A DNA stretch of 10,000 nucleotides from Botryococcus braunii. Its lineage: Eukaryota; Chlorophyta; Trebouxiophyceae. A program made the position numbers and the translations under genes. The stretch covers positions 208,815 through 218,814 of the forward strand of contig KV908544.1 of NCBI GenBank assembly GCA_002005505.1. Direction: 5' to 3'. The notes beneath the pieces are model-generated. The model ran no database searches and was not told the origin of the DNA. It saw only the letters and a program-made list of their open reading frames with translations. Below are positions 1 through 8,147 of the stretch, in pieces. The stretch's first letter is position 1; every line of letters starts with the position of its first letter.

Positions 1-466
1 GCTTTGATCAAATCCTGATGGCCTCCTTGGATGCTTCAAGGGAATTCAGCCTTTGTGTTGATTTGAATTCTATCATTGTCTTGCTGTTTCTTCAGCCATA
101 GTGGCTACTTTTGGATGGAATTTCCATTTCCTTAAGCGAGCCCTCCAAAACCCACTTGTGATCCAGTGCGTCACGGTACGGGCAGTACCCGAGGGACCTA
201 CGCCGGGTCATTCGCCAGTGTCCTGTGGTCTTGTACATGTAGTCCGGCCCCTACAAACTTATCTTGCAGTCATTGCAGCGCGGTGAACATTTCAATAATC
301 ACTACGTCTTTGCAGTCCCAGTTAATTATCTTACCTGTCACTTGTTTTTTTGAATGTAGTTTCGTTTTTAAGTCAGCCTGCCCGAAAGCAGGGGCAAGCG
401 AGTAGACACAAGGGAGTTGCTTTTCCTTGTCAATGTGCTCTGCCTCTTGGTTATCTCATAGCTGCC
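1..466. other. Upstream region: 5' UTR, promoter or a preceding intron
   Basis: No coding exon can be defended here. The frame of exon 1 is open upstream of its ATG for about 39 codons, but those codons show no recognisable domain. A possible splice acceptor (ttatctcatag) ends at 461, six bases before the ATG, so the first coding exon could be preceded by a non-coding exon or by a further coding exon outside the window. I see no clear TATA box or other core promoter element. A short T run lies at about 345-351. Confidence 0.5.
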
Positions 467-782
467 ATGACATCGAAATTCCGTGCTGATTTAGACAAGG
501 CACAGAGCAGGCAGGCAGAGGGGAAGTTGCCGTTTGCATCGCTGACTCTCGATAATATCGAAGATGGTGCTGCAGTTGAGGTCGTCTTCCAAATGAAGGG
601 CCAACAATGCAAAGCTTTAATACGATACTTCTCTCTGGATGACTATCCATGGACTGCAGCGGCTTTTATTTCGTCGGAGGACTCGCTCATCTCTGCAGAT
701 CTGGCGAGGTGGACTGAGGACCGTTATCTTGAAGGTCGTCTGGAGGATGTCCTGAAAGAGTTTTCGAAATTTGTGAATCAAG
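467..782 (+). CDS. Exon 1: N-terminal RWD/UBE2Q-like domain
   Basis: Encodes residues 1-105 plus one base of codon 106. The start MTSKFRADLDKAQ is chosen because the ATG has a fair context (gctgccATGa) and the open frame upstream looks non-coding. The protein has a strand-rich core around FASLTLDNIEDGAAVEVVF, then CKALIRYF, the turn DDYPWTAAAF, and a C-terminal helix (RLEDVLKEFSKFV). This strand, YP-turn, helix order is that of RWD domains, which are E2-like folds without catalytic activity and usually bind protein partners. UBE2Q-type proteins carry such a domain at the N terminus. The donor after caag (gttgag) is acceptable, and the frame would stop at 785-787 if it were not spliced. Assignment to RWD is by pattern, not alignment. 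The true N terminus could lie further upstream. Confidence 0.75.
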
Positions 783-1654
783 GTTGAGATCTTTCTCTGG
801 ACAGCTTAATAATTGATAGGACACTGCGAGGTACACTTTACTTAAGTTCTGCTGTAGGCCTGATCTATGACACGATTCCCCTTGTTGTTGGGTATATCTA
901 TGATTTTTGTTTCTGCAATATTAATGAACTTGTTGCACTTGACGCTCACGTATATGTGCAACGGAGGAATTAGCAGTGGGCGCAAAATCCCAACTTCAAT
1001 GTGGTGCTATTTGAGCAATTTGGGGGGCTAGCTCACAGTATTTTGGAGAGCAGCTTGTGTAATCATTTTCTGCGACATGATGTGACGGTGCATGGATGTG
1101 ATGACTTGTCTTCTATGCTTGTGGAAACCAATGAGCTCTTGCATTTTCACGGTTCTTGAAGGGTTTGGAAGGTTCCATTGTCATTGCATTGCTATTTGTA
1201 TCAGGAGTTTGCGACAAGTAGCAACTGGCAGTGCCAGCCTGTGTTGCGTGAGTGGTACTAACCCTGCTAAATAGGCCGTGAAAAGAGGGCTTGATTGACA
1301 TTGCATATATTTAGAGTAAATCGCTGATTTGAATCTACTCGACGAATGGGGCATGGATGACGTGCCTCTTGGAAGGAGTTGGAAGGAGATCAAAATGTCC
1401 TTCAGGTACTGAAGGGCAGATGCTTCTTGAACCAAGTGCCCCGGTCCATACCTTCATCTTTGGTGTTCCTTTTAATCTAGAGTGAGAACTAGGCCTCCTC
1501 TCTGCGCTGAAGTCTGGACAGGTTGGCCTGCAGAAGGATGAGCGATTCCTATCCTGACTTCTTCCTCCTTGAGCTCTGCATCCGTCCAGCCTGAGTTGTT
1601 TGATGGCGCTGTGTTTCTAGCAAGGATTGATGTGCTGGCTTATCTGCCATGCAG
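783..1654 (+). other. Intron 1
   Basis: An 872-base intron from gttgag to the acceptor tctgccatgcag. It carries no microsatellite and no additional exon that I could fit in phase. Open frames on both strands inside it are short and lack recognisable motifs. A T/C-rich stretch lies around 1555-1575. Confidence 0.75.
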
Positions 1655-1799
1655 GAGCAGATGATGATAACATTGGCAGTGATCCCTGTGATATGGATGA
1701 CGACGATGATAGTGATGCTTCTGACGGGGACGACCAGCTTGATATGGCAGAGGCAGTAAAGAAAGATGAGCTGGAGGAGATATATACAAAGTCTTCGAG
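1655..1799 (+). CDS. Exon 2: acidic linker
   Basis: Encodes residues 106-153 plus two bases of codon 154. The first codon is completed with the single g left by exon 1, giving a continuous reading NQ-GADDDNIGSD. The main feature is an acidic run (DMDDDDDSDASDGDD), followed by a charged helix (MAEAVKKDELEEIYTKSS). Acidic linkers between the N-terminal domain and the E2 fold are seen in UBE2Q proteins. The segment is probably disordered. The acceptor catgcag and the donor tcgag|gtattt both look normal, and the phase match on both sides gives good support. Confidence 0.85.
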
Positions 1800-2479
1800 G
1801 TATTTATTCAGCAGGGGACGCCCACCACGCAGAGGCTCTGTGCAGTATTTGCTCATGTCCTAGCTGTCCTGGGCCCTGTGACCTTCAACTTTGCCTGTTT
1901 AATCTCTACTTGTTCCCGTCACTCTCTTCCCCTGCCCCTTCCCCTTGTTCGCATCACTTTTACCCGCTTGATCCCAACGTGGAGCTGTTGGGGCAGTAAT
2001 GGCAAAATTGAAAGGAGGGTAGGAGCATTGCTTGTGGTGGCTGTTTCTCATCCTGGCAAAGGTTGAAATCAAATGGGGAATGTAGTGTATGTCGCAAAGT
2101 ACAATACAGCAGTCATGAATGCTGAGTGTTGCCATGAATGCCCACCATCACATTTAATGGAGATTAGGCATGCCAGTTCAAGGATTGGAGAGTAGCTGAA
2201 TGCCACGTGGCTTAATTTCTAAGATTGTCATGATCGGTGTGGATATATCTATCCATGTTGCGCAGCAAAAAAATCAGGATGAAACAATGAGTCGAGTACG
2301 TTTTAGCAAGTTGGAAGACAGGAAGGCTATAAGAAGACCGCAAGGTGGAAAGTTGTTAAAAGGCGTCCAAAAGCCCCCACTTCTGGATTTCTTGTCCCAT
2401 TTCTTGGAATGTATCTCTTTGCCTTTGCCTTGGTTGATTTGAACATTGTAAAAGTCCAAGTGGCAATGTTCTCATGCAG
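1800..2479 (+). other. Intron 2
   Basis: A 680-base intron from gtattt to the acceptor tctcatgcag. It holds a pyrimidine-rich stretch (about 1915-1950, with repeated ccct/tccc units) and otherwise ordinary sequence. No repeat array, RNA gene or extra exon was recognised. Confidence 0.75.
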
Positions 2480-2634
2480 GTGGGAAGCGCTAGAGGTGCG
2501 CAGAGTAGCTGTTGAAAAAGAGGAGGAAGCCCAGATGGACTCAGGCAAGCCTTCGACATCTGCTGCGGCCTGGTCAAGTGGCGATGAAAAACGCGCCATG
2601 GAAAACCAGCTCTTTGACAAAGGAGCAGCGTTCG
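2480..2634 (+). CDS. Exon 3: charged linker leading into the E2-fold domain
   Basis: Encodes residues 155-205 with shared codons at both ends. The first base completes an AGG codon with exon 2, giving TKSSRWEALEVRR. The sequence reads as a charged, probably helical stretch (RRVAVEKEEEAQMD), a Ser/Ala/Gly-rich flexible patch (SGKPSTSAAAWSSGDE), then NQLFDKGAAF, which could begin the first helix before the E2 core. There are no catalytic motifs. The acceptor tcatgcag and the donor ttcg|gtgcgt are acceptable. It bridges exon 2 and exon 4 in the correct phase, which is the main reason to accept it. Confidence 0.8.
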
Positions 2635-3913
<1,279 letters not shown>

Positions 3914-4047
3914 TAATGCTGTCAAATGAGCTTAAAAATATCATGGGTGCATCTGATTCGCCGATTAGGGTGGACACTGTGGAGGACGATGTCTATCATC
4001 TCGTTATCTCACTTCATAATATTAATCCCAGCAGTCCACTTGGAGAG
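3914..4047 (+). CDS. Exon 4: first part of the E2-fold (UBC-like) domain
   Basis: Encodes residues 206-250. The first two bases complete a GTA codon with exon 3, and the exon ends on a whole codon. The sequence reads as the N-terminal helix of an E2 (MLSNELKNIMGAS), then two antiparallel strands (IRVDTVEDDVYHLVISLHNI), then NPSSPLGE. The pattern helix, V-x-D-x-VEDDVYHxxxxL and SPL closely resembles the start of UBE2Q E2 domains (family knowledge: ELRDI, then VELV.D.LY.W.VKL). It is joined directly to exon 5 in phase zero, giving SPLGE-DLIQLTKRYGYGEIDL, which is the expected order for this group. The donor gag|gtgacc is good. Confidence 0.88.
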
Positions 4048-4587
4048 GTGACCCCTTTGGCAGGGATGTACTTTCTTTATTACCTTTCTCTTTCTTGCTT
4101 TTGTCCAGGCCCAGCTTAAGAGACGGGGCAAATACTCAACTGCATTTGAAGCACTCTTCAGTTGTTAGGGACTTGTATTTAAGGAATATATCTGCCTGCG
4201 GGTACATGTGCAACTGATTTGATACAAGTCTTTCTGCAAGCATCCCTCCCAGTTTAGGGTCATTGGCAGAGCTCAAACTTGACTGGTGTTCTGGACTGCG
4301 GCCCTACATTTGCTACTGGCATTTCTTGGGGCCAGTTGTATCATACTTGTCGAGCTAGGAAGTGTTTGACCAGGTGGGTGTATCTGTTGAGGGCGGGGGT
4401 GGGAGTAAGGGGAGAGGGGAGGGAGGGAAAAGGGGGGGGGGGGATAGTAGGGGTGAGTATTTGTGTGGGTGATGAGGGAGAGAATTGGATGGTTGGGGGC
4501 TCGGGGGCCCTAAAGGGAGTTTGGTGACGAATTTGTTCATGGGTGGGAATCCACAGACAGCGTAACGTGGTCAGGTGTTGGTTCCAG
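4048..4587 (+). other. Intron 4 (G-rich)
   Basis: A 540-base intron from gtgacc to the acceptor ggttccag. The first 330 bases are ordinary. From about 4390 to 4510 the sense strand is strongly G- and purine-rich. A possible small exon starting at 4109 was considered and rejected. Other AG sites just upstream of the chosen acceptor (4557, 4574) would demand a different phase from exon 4. Confidence 0.75.
4385..4512 (+). repeat. G-rich purine tract with a 12-base G run (possible G-quadruplex)
   Basis: Sense-strand purine-rich, low-complexity sequence inside intron 4. It contains many GGG to GGGGG runs separated by one to four bases, an unbroken run of 12 G at 4432-4443, and later GGGG and GGGGG runs near 4497-4508. 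The spacing of the runs meets the usual pattern for intramolecular G-quadruplexes in both DNA and the nascent RNA. Whether one forms is not shown. Confidence 0.85.
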
Positions 4588-4815
4588 GATTTAATCCAGC
4601 TGACGAAGCGCTATGGATATGGAGAGATTGACTTGGACGTGCGGCTGAAGAGGGGCCTCCATCCTTTCTATCCTGCTAGTATACAAATCTTGAGGCCTCG
4701 GTTCATTGGTCCCATTGCTGCGGCTGTCGCGTCTCACCCCATGCTGCGGTTAAAGCACTGGGATCCGTGGAGATCACTGACTGAGCTCAGCCTTCAGATA
4801 CAGTGTTTTTTAGAG
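4588..4815 (+). CDS. Exon 5: core and C-terminal part of a cysteine-less E2-fold domain
   Basis: Encodes residues 251-326 as whole codons. Reading order: helix and strand (LTKRYGYGEIDLDVRL), the E2 wing with the conserved proline/tyrosine turn (LHPFYPASIQILRPRF), then IGPIAAAVASHPMLRL, KHWDPWRS, and a helix (LTELSLQIQCFLE). The FYP..I.ILRPRF turn and the W.P.....EL..Q helix are typical landmarks of UBC folds. Active E2s have a catalytic Cys between them; here the stretch holds none, and the only Cys is near the end of the following helix (codon 4804-4806). The domain is therefore probably UEV-like and non-catalytic, perhaps a scaffold or ubiquitin-binding module. The donor gag|gttggt is preferred; a later GT at 4820 is a weaker alternative. 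Confidence 0.88.
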
Positions 4816-4936
4816 GTTGGTCCTGTCTTTGCTGCAGGCATCCTGTTCTGCAGAGGACTCCGTCAGATGCGTGAGGGAGATCCCATGTTATAGTGTACAC
4901 CGAAGATGGTGGATTTATGCCATTGTCTGTTTGCAG

Positions 4937-4997
4937 CTTCTCTTGGAGCAGCCTTCTAGACCAGGAAACTCTATTTGTGGACACTGCAGGGAAATTC
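4937..4997 (+). CDS. Exon 6 (tentative): short linker exon
   Basis: A 61-base exon encoding LLLEQPSRPGNSICGHCREI plus one base. It is proposed because the acceptor ctgtttgcag and the donor ttc|gtaagc are both good and because it converts the phase-zero end of exon 5 into the one-base carry that exon 7 needs, giving CREI-LADTLAEMQ. The protein sequence itself shows no family motif apart from a C-x-x-C pair (ICGHC) that is too short to call a zinc site. The helix at the end of exon 5 could run straight into exon 7 if a donor at 4820 were used instead. Intron 5 (4816-4936) and intron 6 (4998-5320) flank it. Confidence 0.45.
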
Positions 4998-5320
4998 GTA
5001 AGCCCTCAAGAGTACAAGACTTGATCCCTCAGCTCATTGTTTTAAGAGCTAGGATTTGTGAGCATTCCAAACAGTTTTACGCCTTTGTGTGTTGTGTAGA
5101 CTGGGCCACAAGAGATCATGCGCATGTTCAAGTGTATCCCGATGAAGTACCCGTGTGTGTGGGCAGCCATTTTTGTTACTTTTCCGGAGGGACAGCGAGA
5201 CAACAATGAGATATGCATATCTGTTCTGAGAAATCCTTGACCGTCTGTGTGACAATACTCCACCCTGTTCAGCGTCTGTCAGCCACTAGTTTTTCCTGTT
5301 AGCATTTGGCTCTGCCACAG
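4998..5320 (+). other. Intron 6
   Basis: A 323-base intron from gtaagc to the acceptor tctgccacag. Ordinary sequence with no repeat array or recognised RNA gene. It is open in the frame of exon 6 through much of its length, which would allow intron retention to read on to a stop at about 5207, but the translation looks non-coding. Confidence 0.65.
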
Positions 5321-5495
5321 TGGCTGACACACTGGCTGAGATGCAGCGCGCGGCGCGTGTCGATCTGGAGTCTCCCCTGTGCGATGCCATCAGATACTCG
5401 CATGCATACCTCCCTGTGGAGCGCCTTTTGGCTCAGCTTGAGTTCCTGACGGATACTGAGCCGGCCTGCTTGCCAGAGGAAGCTGCTCTCTACAG
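5321..5495 (+). CDS. Exon 7: helical region after the E2 fold
   Basis: Encodes residues 347-404 with shared codons at both ends. Reads ADTLAEMQRAARVDLESP, then LCDAIRYSHAYLPVERLLAQ and LEFLTDTEPACLPEEAALYR. It is mostly helical by pattern, with regular leucine spacing (VERLLAQLEFL). The ARVDLESP segment looks like the C-terminal end of the UBC-like unit. It has codon-like composition and good splice sites (ccacag acceptor, tacag|gtattt donor). The function is unknown beyond being part of this protein. The frame and phase fit exon 8. Confidence 0.82.
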
Positions 5496-5547
5496 GTATT
5501 TGTTCTCCTCTTACCTGTCAGGGCACGATCGTCTGCCATCAACCAAC

Positions 5548-5822
5548 CCCCCAGCCTCACACTCCCCTCCCCTTCACACCCAACCGCACCAGGACATCTA
5601 GTCACGCCCCCCCCCCCCGGTCCTTCCCACCTCCCCCTCCGTTCCCCTTCCCCTCCTCCCCGCTCCTTCCCACCACAATCTCGCCACTGCTCCCCCTCCC
5701 CTCCCCTCCCCTTGCCTCCTCTACTCCCTCGTCCCCCGTCCCAACTCCACCCAATCTTCGCTCCCCTTCCCCCGCCTCTTCCCACCTACATCTCTGCTGT
5801 GCCCCCCCCCCCCCCCCTCCAC
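5548..5822 (+). repeat. C-rich polypyrimidine tract (G-rich on the - strand)
   Basis: Low-complexity CCCCT/CCTCC sequence in intron 7, with unbroken runs of 12 C at 5607-5618 and 16 C at 5802-5817. The complementary strand is G-rich with many closely spaced runs, so it could form G-quadruplex on the template strand, i-motif on the sense strand, or triplex DNA where mirror symmetry exists. The strand polarity is opposite to that of the tract in intron 4. Confidence 0.88.
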
Positions 5823-5906
5823 TGTCTCTACCTCTCTCTGTCCTGCCTTTGTTTCCCAATTTCGACTGCATGGACTGCGTCCCCTCATTTTATGAGTGTG
5901 CAAGCC

Positions 5907-5915
5907 TGTGCGTGC

Positions 5916-5989
<74 letters not shown>

Positions 5990-6004
5990 ATGTGTGCGCG
6001 GGCG
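5907..6004 (+). repeat. (TG)n microsatellite in intron 7
   Basis: Begins with TGCG words (5908-5919), continues as about 70 bases of unbroken TG to 5988, and ends with CATGTGTGCGCG. It lies on the sense strand, 64 bases upstream of exon 8. Confidence 0.96.
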
Positions 6005-6068
6005 TGGGGCCTGGGGGGTGTGCAAGTATAGTTCATGTAGTGTCACATACATCAATGAGTTCTTGCAG

Positions 6069-6197
6069 TCCAGCTTATGGCTATCGTGGGGTCTGGCGGG
6101 GCAGTGCACGCGATACTGGAGTGGATGCCGCACGTATGGAGGCCCTTGAGCCTATCAGTAAGCGGGCTAAAACACCATCCTCCACGCCTTCCAAAGT
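6069..6197 (+). CDS. Exon 8: GYRGVWRG segment and basic linker
   Basis: Encodes residues 405-447 with shared codons at both ends. The first base completes an AGT codon with exon 7. Reads SPAYGYRGVWRGSARDTGVD, then AARMEALEPISKRAKTPSST. The end is a Lys/Arg/Ser/Pro linker (SKRAKTPSSTPSK) that could act as a nuclear localisation signal or simply as a flexible basic linker. The acceptor ttcttgcag is good. The donor is uncertain. GT at 6198 (aaagt|gtacga) is the one that keeps phase with exon 9 as drawn; GT at 6196 would not. A better-looking donor inside the exon (atca|gtaagc at 6158) would pair with an acceptor at 6607 and also keep frame. Confidence 0.7.
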
Positions 6198-6311
6198 GTA
6201 CGAGGCCCACTTTCCCCTAGCACCATTATACACGCTCTCCTCACCTGCTTGCTTGAGAATGGTTTTCTCAACCTCCCACCCCTCCCCCCCTCCCCCGCCT
6301 CTTCTCTCTCT

Positions 6312-6384
<73 letters not shown>

Positions 6385-6632
6385 TGTGTCTGTGTCTGTG
6401 TCTGTGTCTGTCTCTGTGTCTGTGTCTGTCTGTCCCCTTCGCCGCCTTTACTTGGGGCGTTGGGAGGGGGAGGGGAATATGAGCTACTGGTTCGTCGATA
6501 TTCTGTGACATCCTGCTGGTGGACATTCTGGTTTGTGGATATCGATCCCAGTATTTGAAATTTGATAATATTCCGCACAAAGAAGCTCATTCTATAGCAT
6601 CTGACAGGCTTTGGGGGGTTCTTGTTGGGCAG
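6198..6632 (+). other. Intron 8
   Basis: A 435-base intron ending at the acceptor gttgggcag. It contains a compound TC, TG and TGTGTC repeat. About 198 bases of ordinary sequence separate the repeat from exon 9. The region 6470-6560 is open in one frame and includes several GT/AG sites, but I could not fit an additional exon with confidence. Confidence 0.65.
6304..6434 (+). repeat. Compound (TC)n(TG)n(TGTGTC)n microsatellite in intron 8
   Basis: Three successive units: about 12 bases of TC, then about 66 bases of TG, then from about 6380 a hexanucleotide TGTGTC array of roughly eight or nine copies, with a TGTCTC variant near 6409-6414. This ordered structure suggests stepwise expansion and point mutation of a TG tract. 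Confidence 0.95.
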
Positions 6633-6790
6633 GGTGTGGGCTGCTGGAACAGGGTATGGGACCCATGGCACATCTTGCACAACTGTTTGGGACAAGAGGC
6701 AGAGTGACGCAGTTCAAGATGCTCAGGATGCTGAGATGGAATCCATCATTCAGGAACTGACAGATGCTTTGGAGCCTGTCATTCGTTCAA
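6633..6790 (+). CDS. Exon 9: BIRC6-like WAxGTGYGT segment
   Basis: Encodes residues 448-500 with shared codons at both ends. Reads VWAAGTGYGTHGTSCTTVWD, then KRQSDAVQDAQDAEMESIIQ and ELTDALEPVIRS. From memory, human BIRC6 has WAKGTGFGTG, a short spacer and then W and a helix ahead of its catalytic UBC domain; the same glycine-rich motif, the spacer ending in W and the long acidic helix are seen here. This is the strongest tie to the BIRC6 group. The acceptor at 6632 is moderate, and a downstream AG at 6652 would drop the WAAGT motif. The donor tcaa|gtatgg carries a single a, which exon 10 completes to AGA. Confidence 0.8.
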
Positions 6791-7072
6791 GTATGGCCTT
6801 ATCCATCTTTAGAGCGAGTGCGCATTGCATACACAGGATTCAGAAGTTTCCAGCTGTGCTTTTTGGGCAGGCAGGGAGGCGAGGGAGAAGGACTTGGCAG
6901 AGTCAAAGTTGGAAATCTAAGGTTTGAGAGAGAAGGCCTTTCCCACCACCTCCCCGCTCCAGGGGACCCATTCCCTTCCCCCCTTCTTAACGGAAAACGG
7001 GGGACGGGTGAGTGATTTCTTCTTGTTTTGATTGTCTCTGGGGAGTTGCTGATAATGCACTGCTCCTCGCAG
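6791..7072 (+). other. Intron 9
   Basis: A 282-base intron from gtatgg to the acceptor gctcctcgcag. It contains a short G-rich purine stretch (about 6867-6895) followed by a pyrimidine-rich one (about 6938-6988). No exon or RNA gene recognised. Confidence 0.7.
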
Positions 7073-7205
7073 GAGAGAAACACAAAATTGGAGCTGGCGA
7101 GCCGTTCGAGACCACTGTAGCAGTGAAGGCACTGGAGAGTTCTTGCTTGATACCCTATCTCCGGAATCTTCTCACCATCTCATCGTTTACTGATATGTGT
7201 GCAAG
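7073..7205 (+). CDS. Exon 10: BIRC6-like SCLIPYLRN helical segment
   Basis: Encodes residues 501-544 with shared codons at both ends. Reads REKHKIGAGEPFETTVAVKA, then LESSCLIPYLRNLLTISSFT and DMCA. In human BIRC6 (recalled) the corresponding section has SCLIP, then a few residues, SYLRN and then DMARH, so the order SCLIP, YLRN, DM-x-AR is shared. This is an alpha-helical repeat-like part of the protein that precedes the UBC domain. The acceptor and the donor (gcaag|gtaaga, close to consensus) are both strong. The two bases carried over join exon 11 to give DMCAR-TAFYTSIV. Confidence 0.9.
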
Positions 7206-7460
7206 GTAAGACACAGCTTTGTAGAGCTGTGTAGAGCTTTTGTCCTACCGATTGCGCCAGTAGTTGAAAGGTACAGACATGGGTGTCAGACTTGTCACAG
7301 CACAACGTTTTTGGGGGTGGGGGGATGGAGGGGGGCTGCTGGGAGTCAAAGAAGCCCAGACCCGTATTTCAGGGTTTTGGAGAGACTCTTTCACTGCTTG
7401 AGACACACTTTATATATTTCCTGGTCCCATAGGAAATTCACAGCACATAGTGTGCTGTGT

Positions 7461-7733
7461 TTGGCAGTGCAGCAAGTTTGTTTGCTGCAAATATTCAATG
7501 TTTGTAGGAGTGAAAAGAATGTACTTCAACATATAAAATCTCTAAGACAGCCCCAGTGGTCATGCACTCTGTCTTGGAGGTGGTCTGCACTCCGGGGTGG
7601 TCTGCACCCTGTCTTGGCAGTGCAGCGAGTTCGTTTGCTTCAAGTATATAATGTTTGTTGGAGTGAAAACAATGTACTTGAACATGATATGTTCTCTAAG
7701 ACAGCCCCAGAGGTCATGCACTCCGTCTTGGAG
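7461..7733 (+). repeat. Two-copy diverged tandem duplication, period about 153 bases
   Basis: Copy 1 covers about 7461-7579 and copy 2 about 7614-7733. Shared blocks in order: ttggcagtgcagc, aatgtttgt, gagtgaaaa, aatgtactt, tctctaagacagcccca, ggtcatgcactc and gtcttggag. Differences are mainly single-base changes plus a short indel. A 34-base spacer between copies contains the word tggtctgcac twice (7581 and 7598). No coding potential or terminal inverted repeats were seen, so it is read as a local duplication rather than a mobile element. Confidence 0.88.
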
Positions 7734-7865
7734 TCCCATGCTTTTAATGCCTACCCTGCATTTTAGCATAAATTGTTTGAAAGGGGAGAATGAAAGCGCA
7801 GCACAATCTGGACCCCCCACCCATGCACACCCACATGCACATGCACGCCTGTGAGTGCGCGCATA

Positions 7866-7869
7866 TGCG

Positions 7870-7954
<85 letters not shown>

Positions 7955-7992
7955 GCACGCTCGCACGCACGCTCGCACGCACGCACGCACGT

Positions 7993-8085
<93 letters not shown>
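7866..8085 (+). repeat. (CA)n microsatellite with alternating GC cores in intron 10
   Basis: Starts with a short alternating GC run (7866-7878), then about 75 bases of CA, a central block of GCAC and GCTC words (about 7952-7997), then about 88 bases of CA. The sense strand is CA, opposite to introns 3, 7 and 8. Alternating purine-pyrimidine sequence of this sort is prone to left-handed Z-DNA. Confidence 0.97.
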
Positions 8086-8087
<2 letters not shown>

Positions 8088-8147
8088 CTCCAGTGTGTCA
8101 CCTGCTCATTGCCAATCAGTTTGACCACGTGTATTACTGGTGCACAG

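Larger units (their letters stand above)
5496..6068 (+). other. Intron 7 (pyrimidine tract plus TG array)
   Basis: A 573-base intron from gtattt to the acceptor gttcttgcag. About half is a C-rich pyrimidine tract and a further fifth is a TG array, leaving little ordinary sequence. The TG array ends about 64 bases before exon 8, close to where a branch point would lie. Confidence 0.8.
7206..8147 (+). other. Intron 10
   Basis: A 942-base intron from gtaaga to the acceptor tggtgcacag. It holds a two-copy tandem duplication (7461-7733) and a large CA array with GC-rich cores (7866-8085) that ends 62 bases before exon 11. No exon fits inside it. Confidence 0.85.

Noticed and set aside
1617..1856. 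Serine-rich open frame on the - strand
   Set aside because: It is the antisense shadow of the acidic Asp/Glu run in exon 2 and has no independent support.
4109..4160. Possible extra exon after the acceptor ttttgtccag (reading AQLKRRGKYSTAFEALF)
   Set aside because: It runs into a stop codon, has only a weak donor (ca|gttgtt) and breaks phase with exon 5, while exons 4 and 5 join directly in phase and in the order expected for an E2 fold.
4839..4936. Longer version of exon 6 using the upstream acceptor ctttgctgcag
   Set aside because: It is in frame, but the added sequence (starting ASCSAEDSVRC) has no family resemblance. The acceptor at 4936 gives the shorter exon. Not excluded.
5390..5903. 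Gly/Arg/Glu-rich open frames on the - strand
   Set aside because: They arise from the C-rich pyrimidine tract of intron 7 read in reverse; low complexity and no motif.
7441..7740. Possible CRISPR-like or transposon origin for the repeated blocks in intron 10
   Set aside because: Only two copies, diverged along their length and not spaced as repeat-spacer units; no terminal inverted repeats, target-site duplication or transposase coding sequence.
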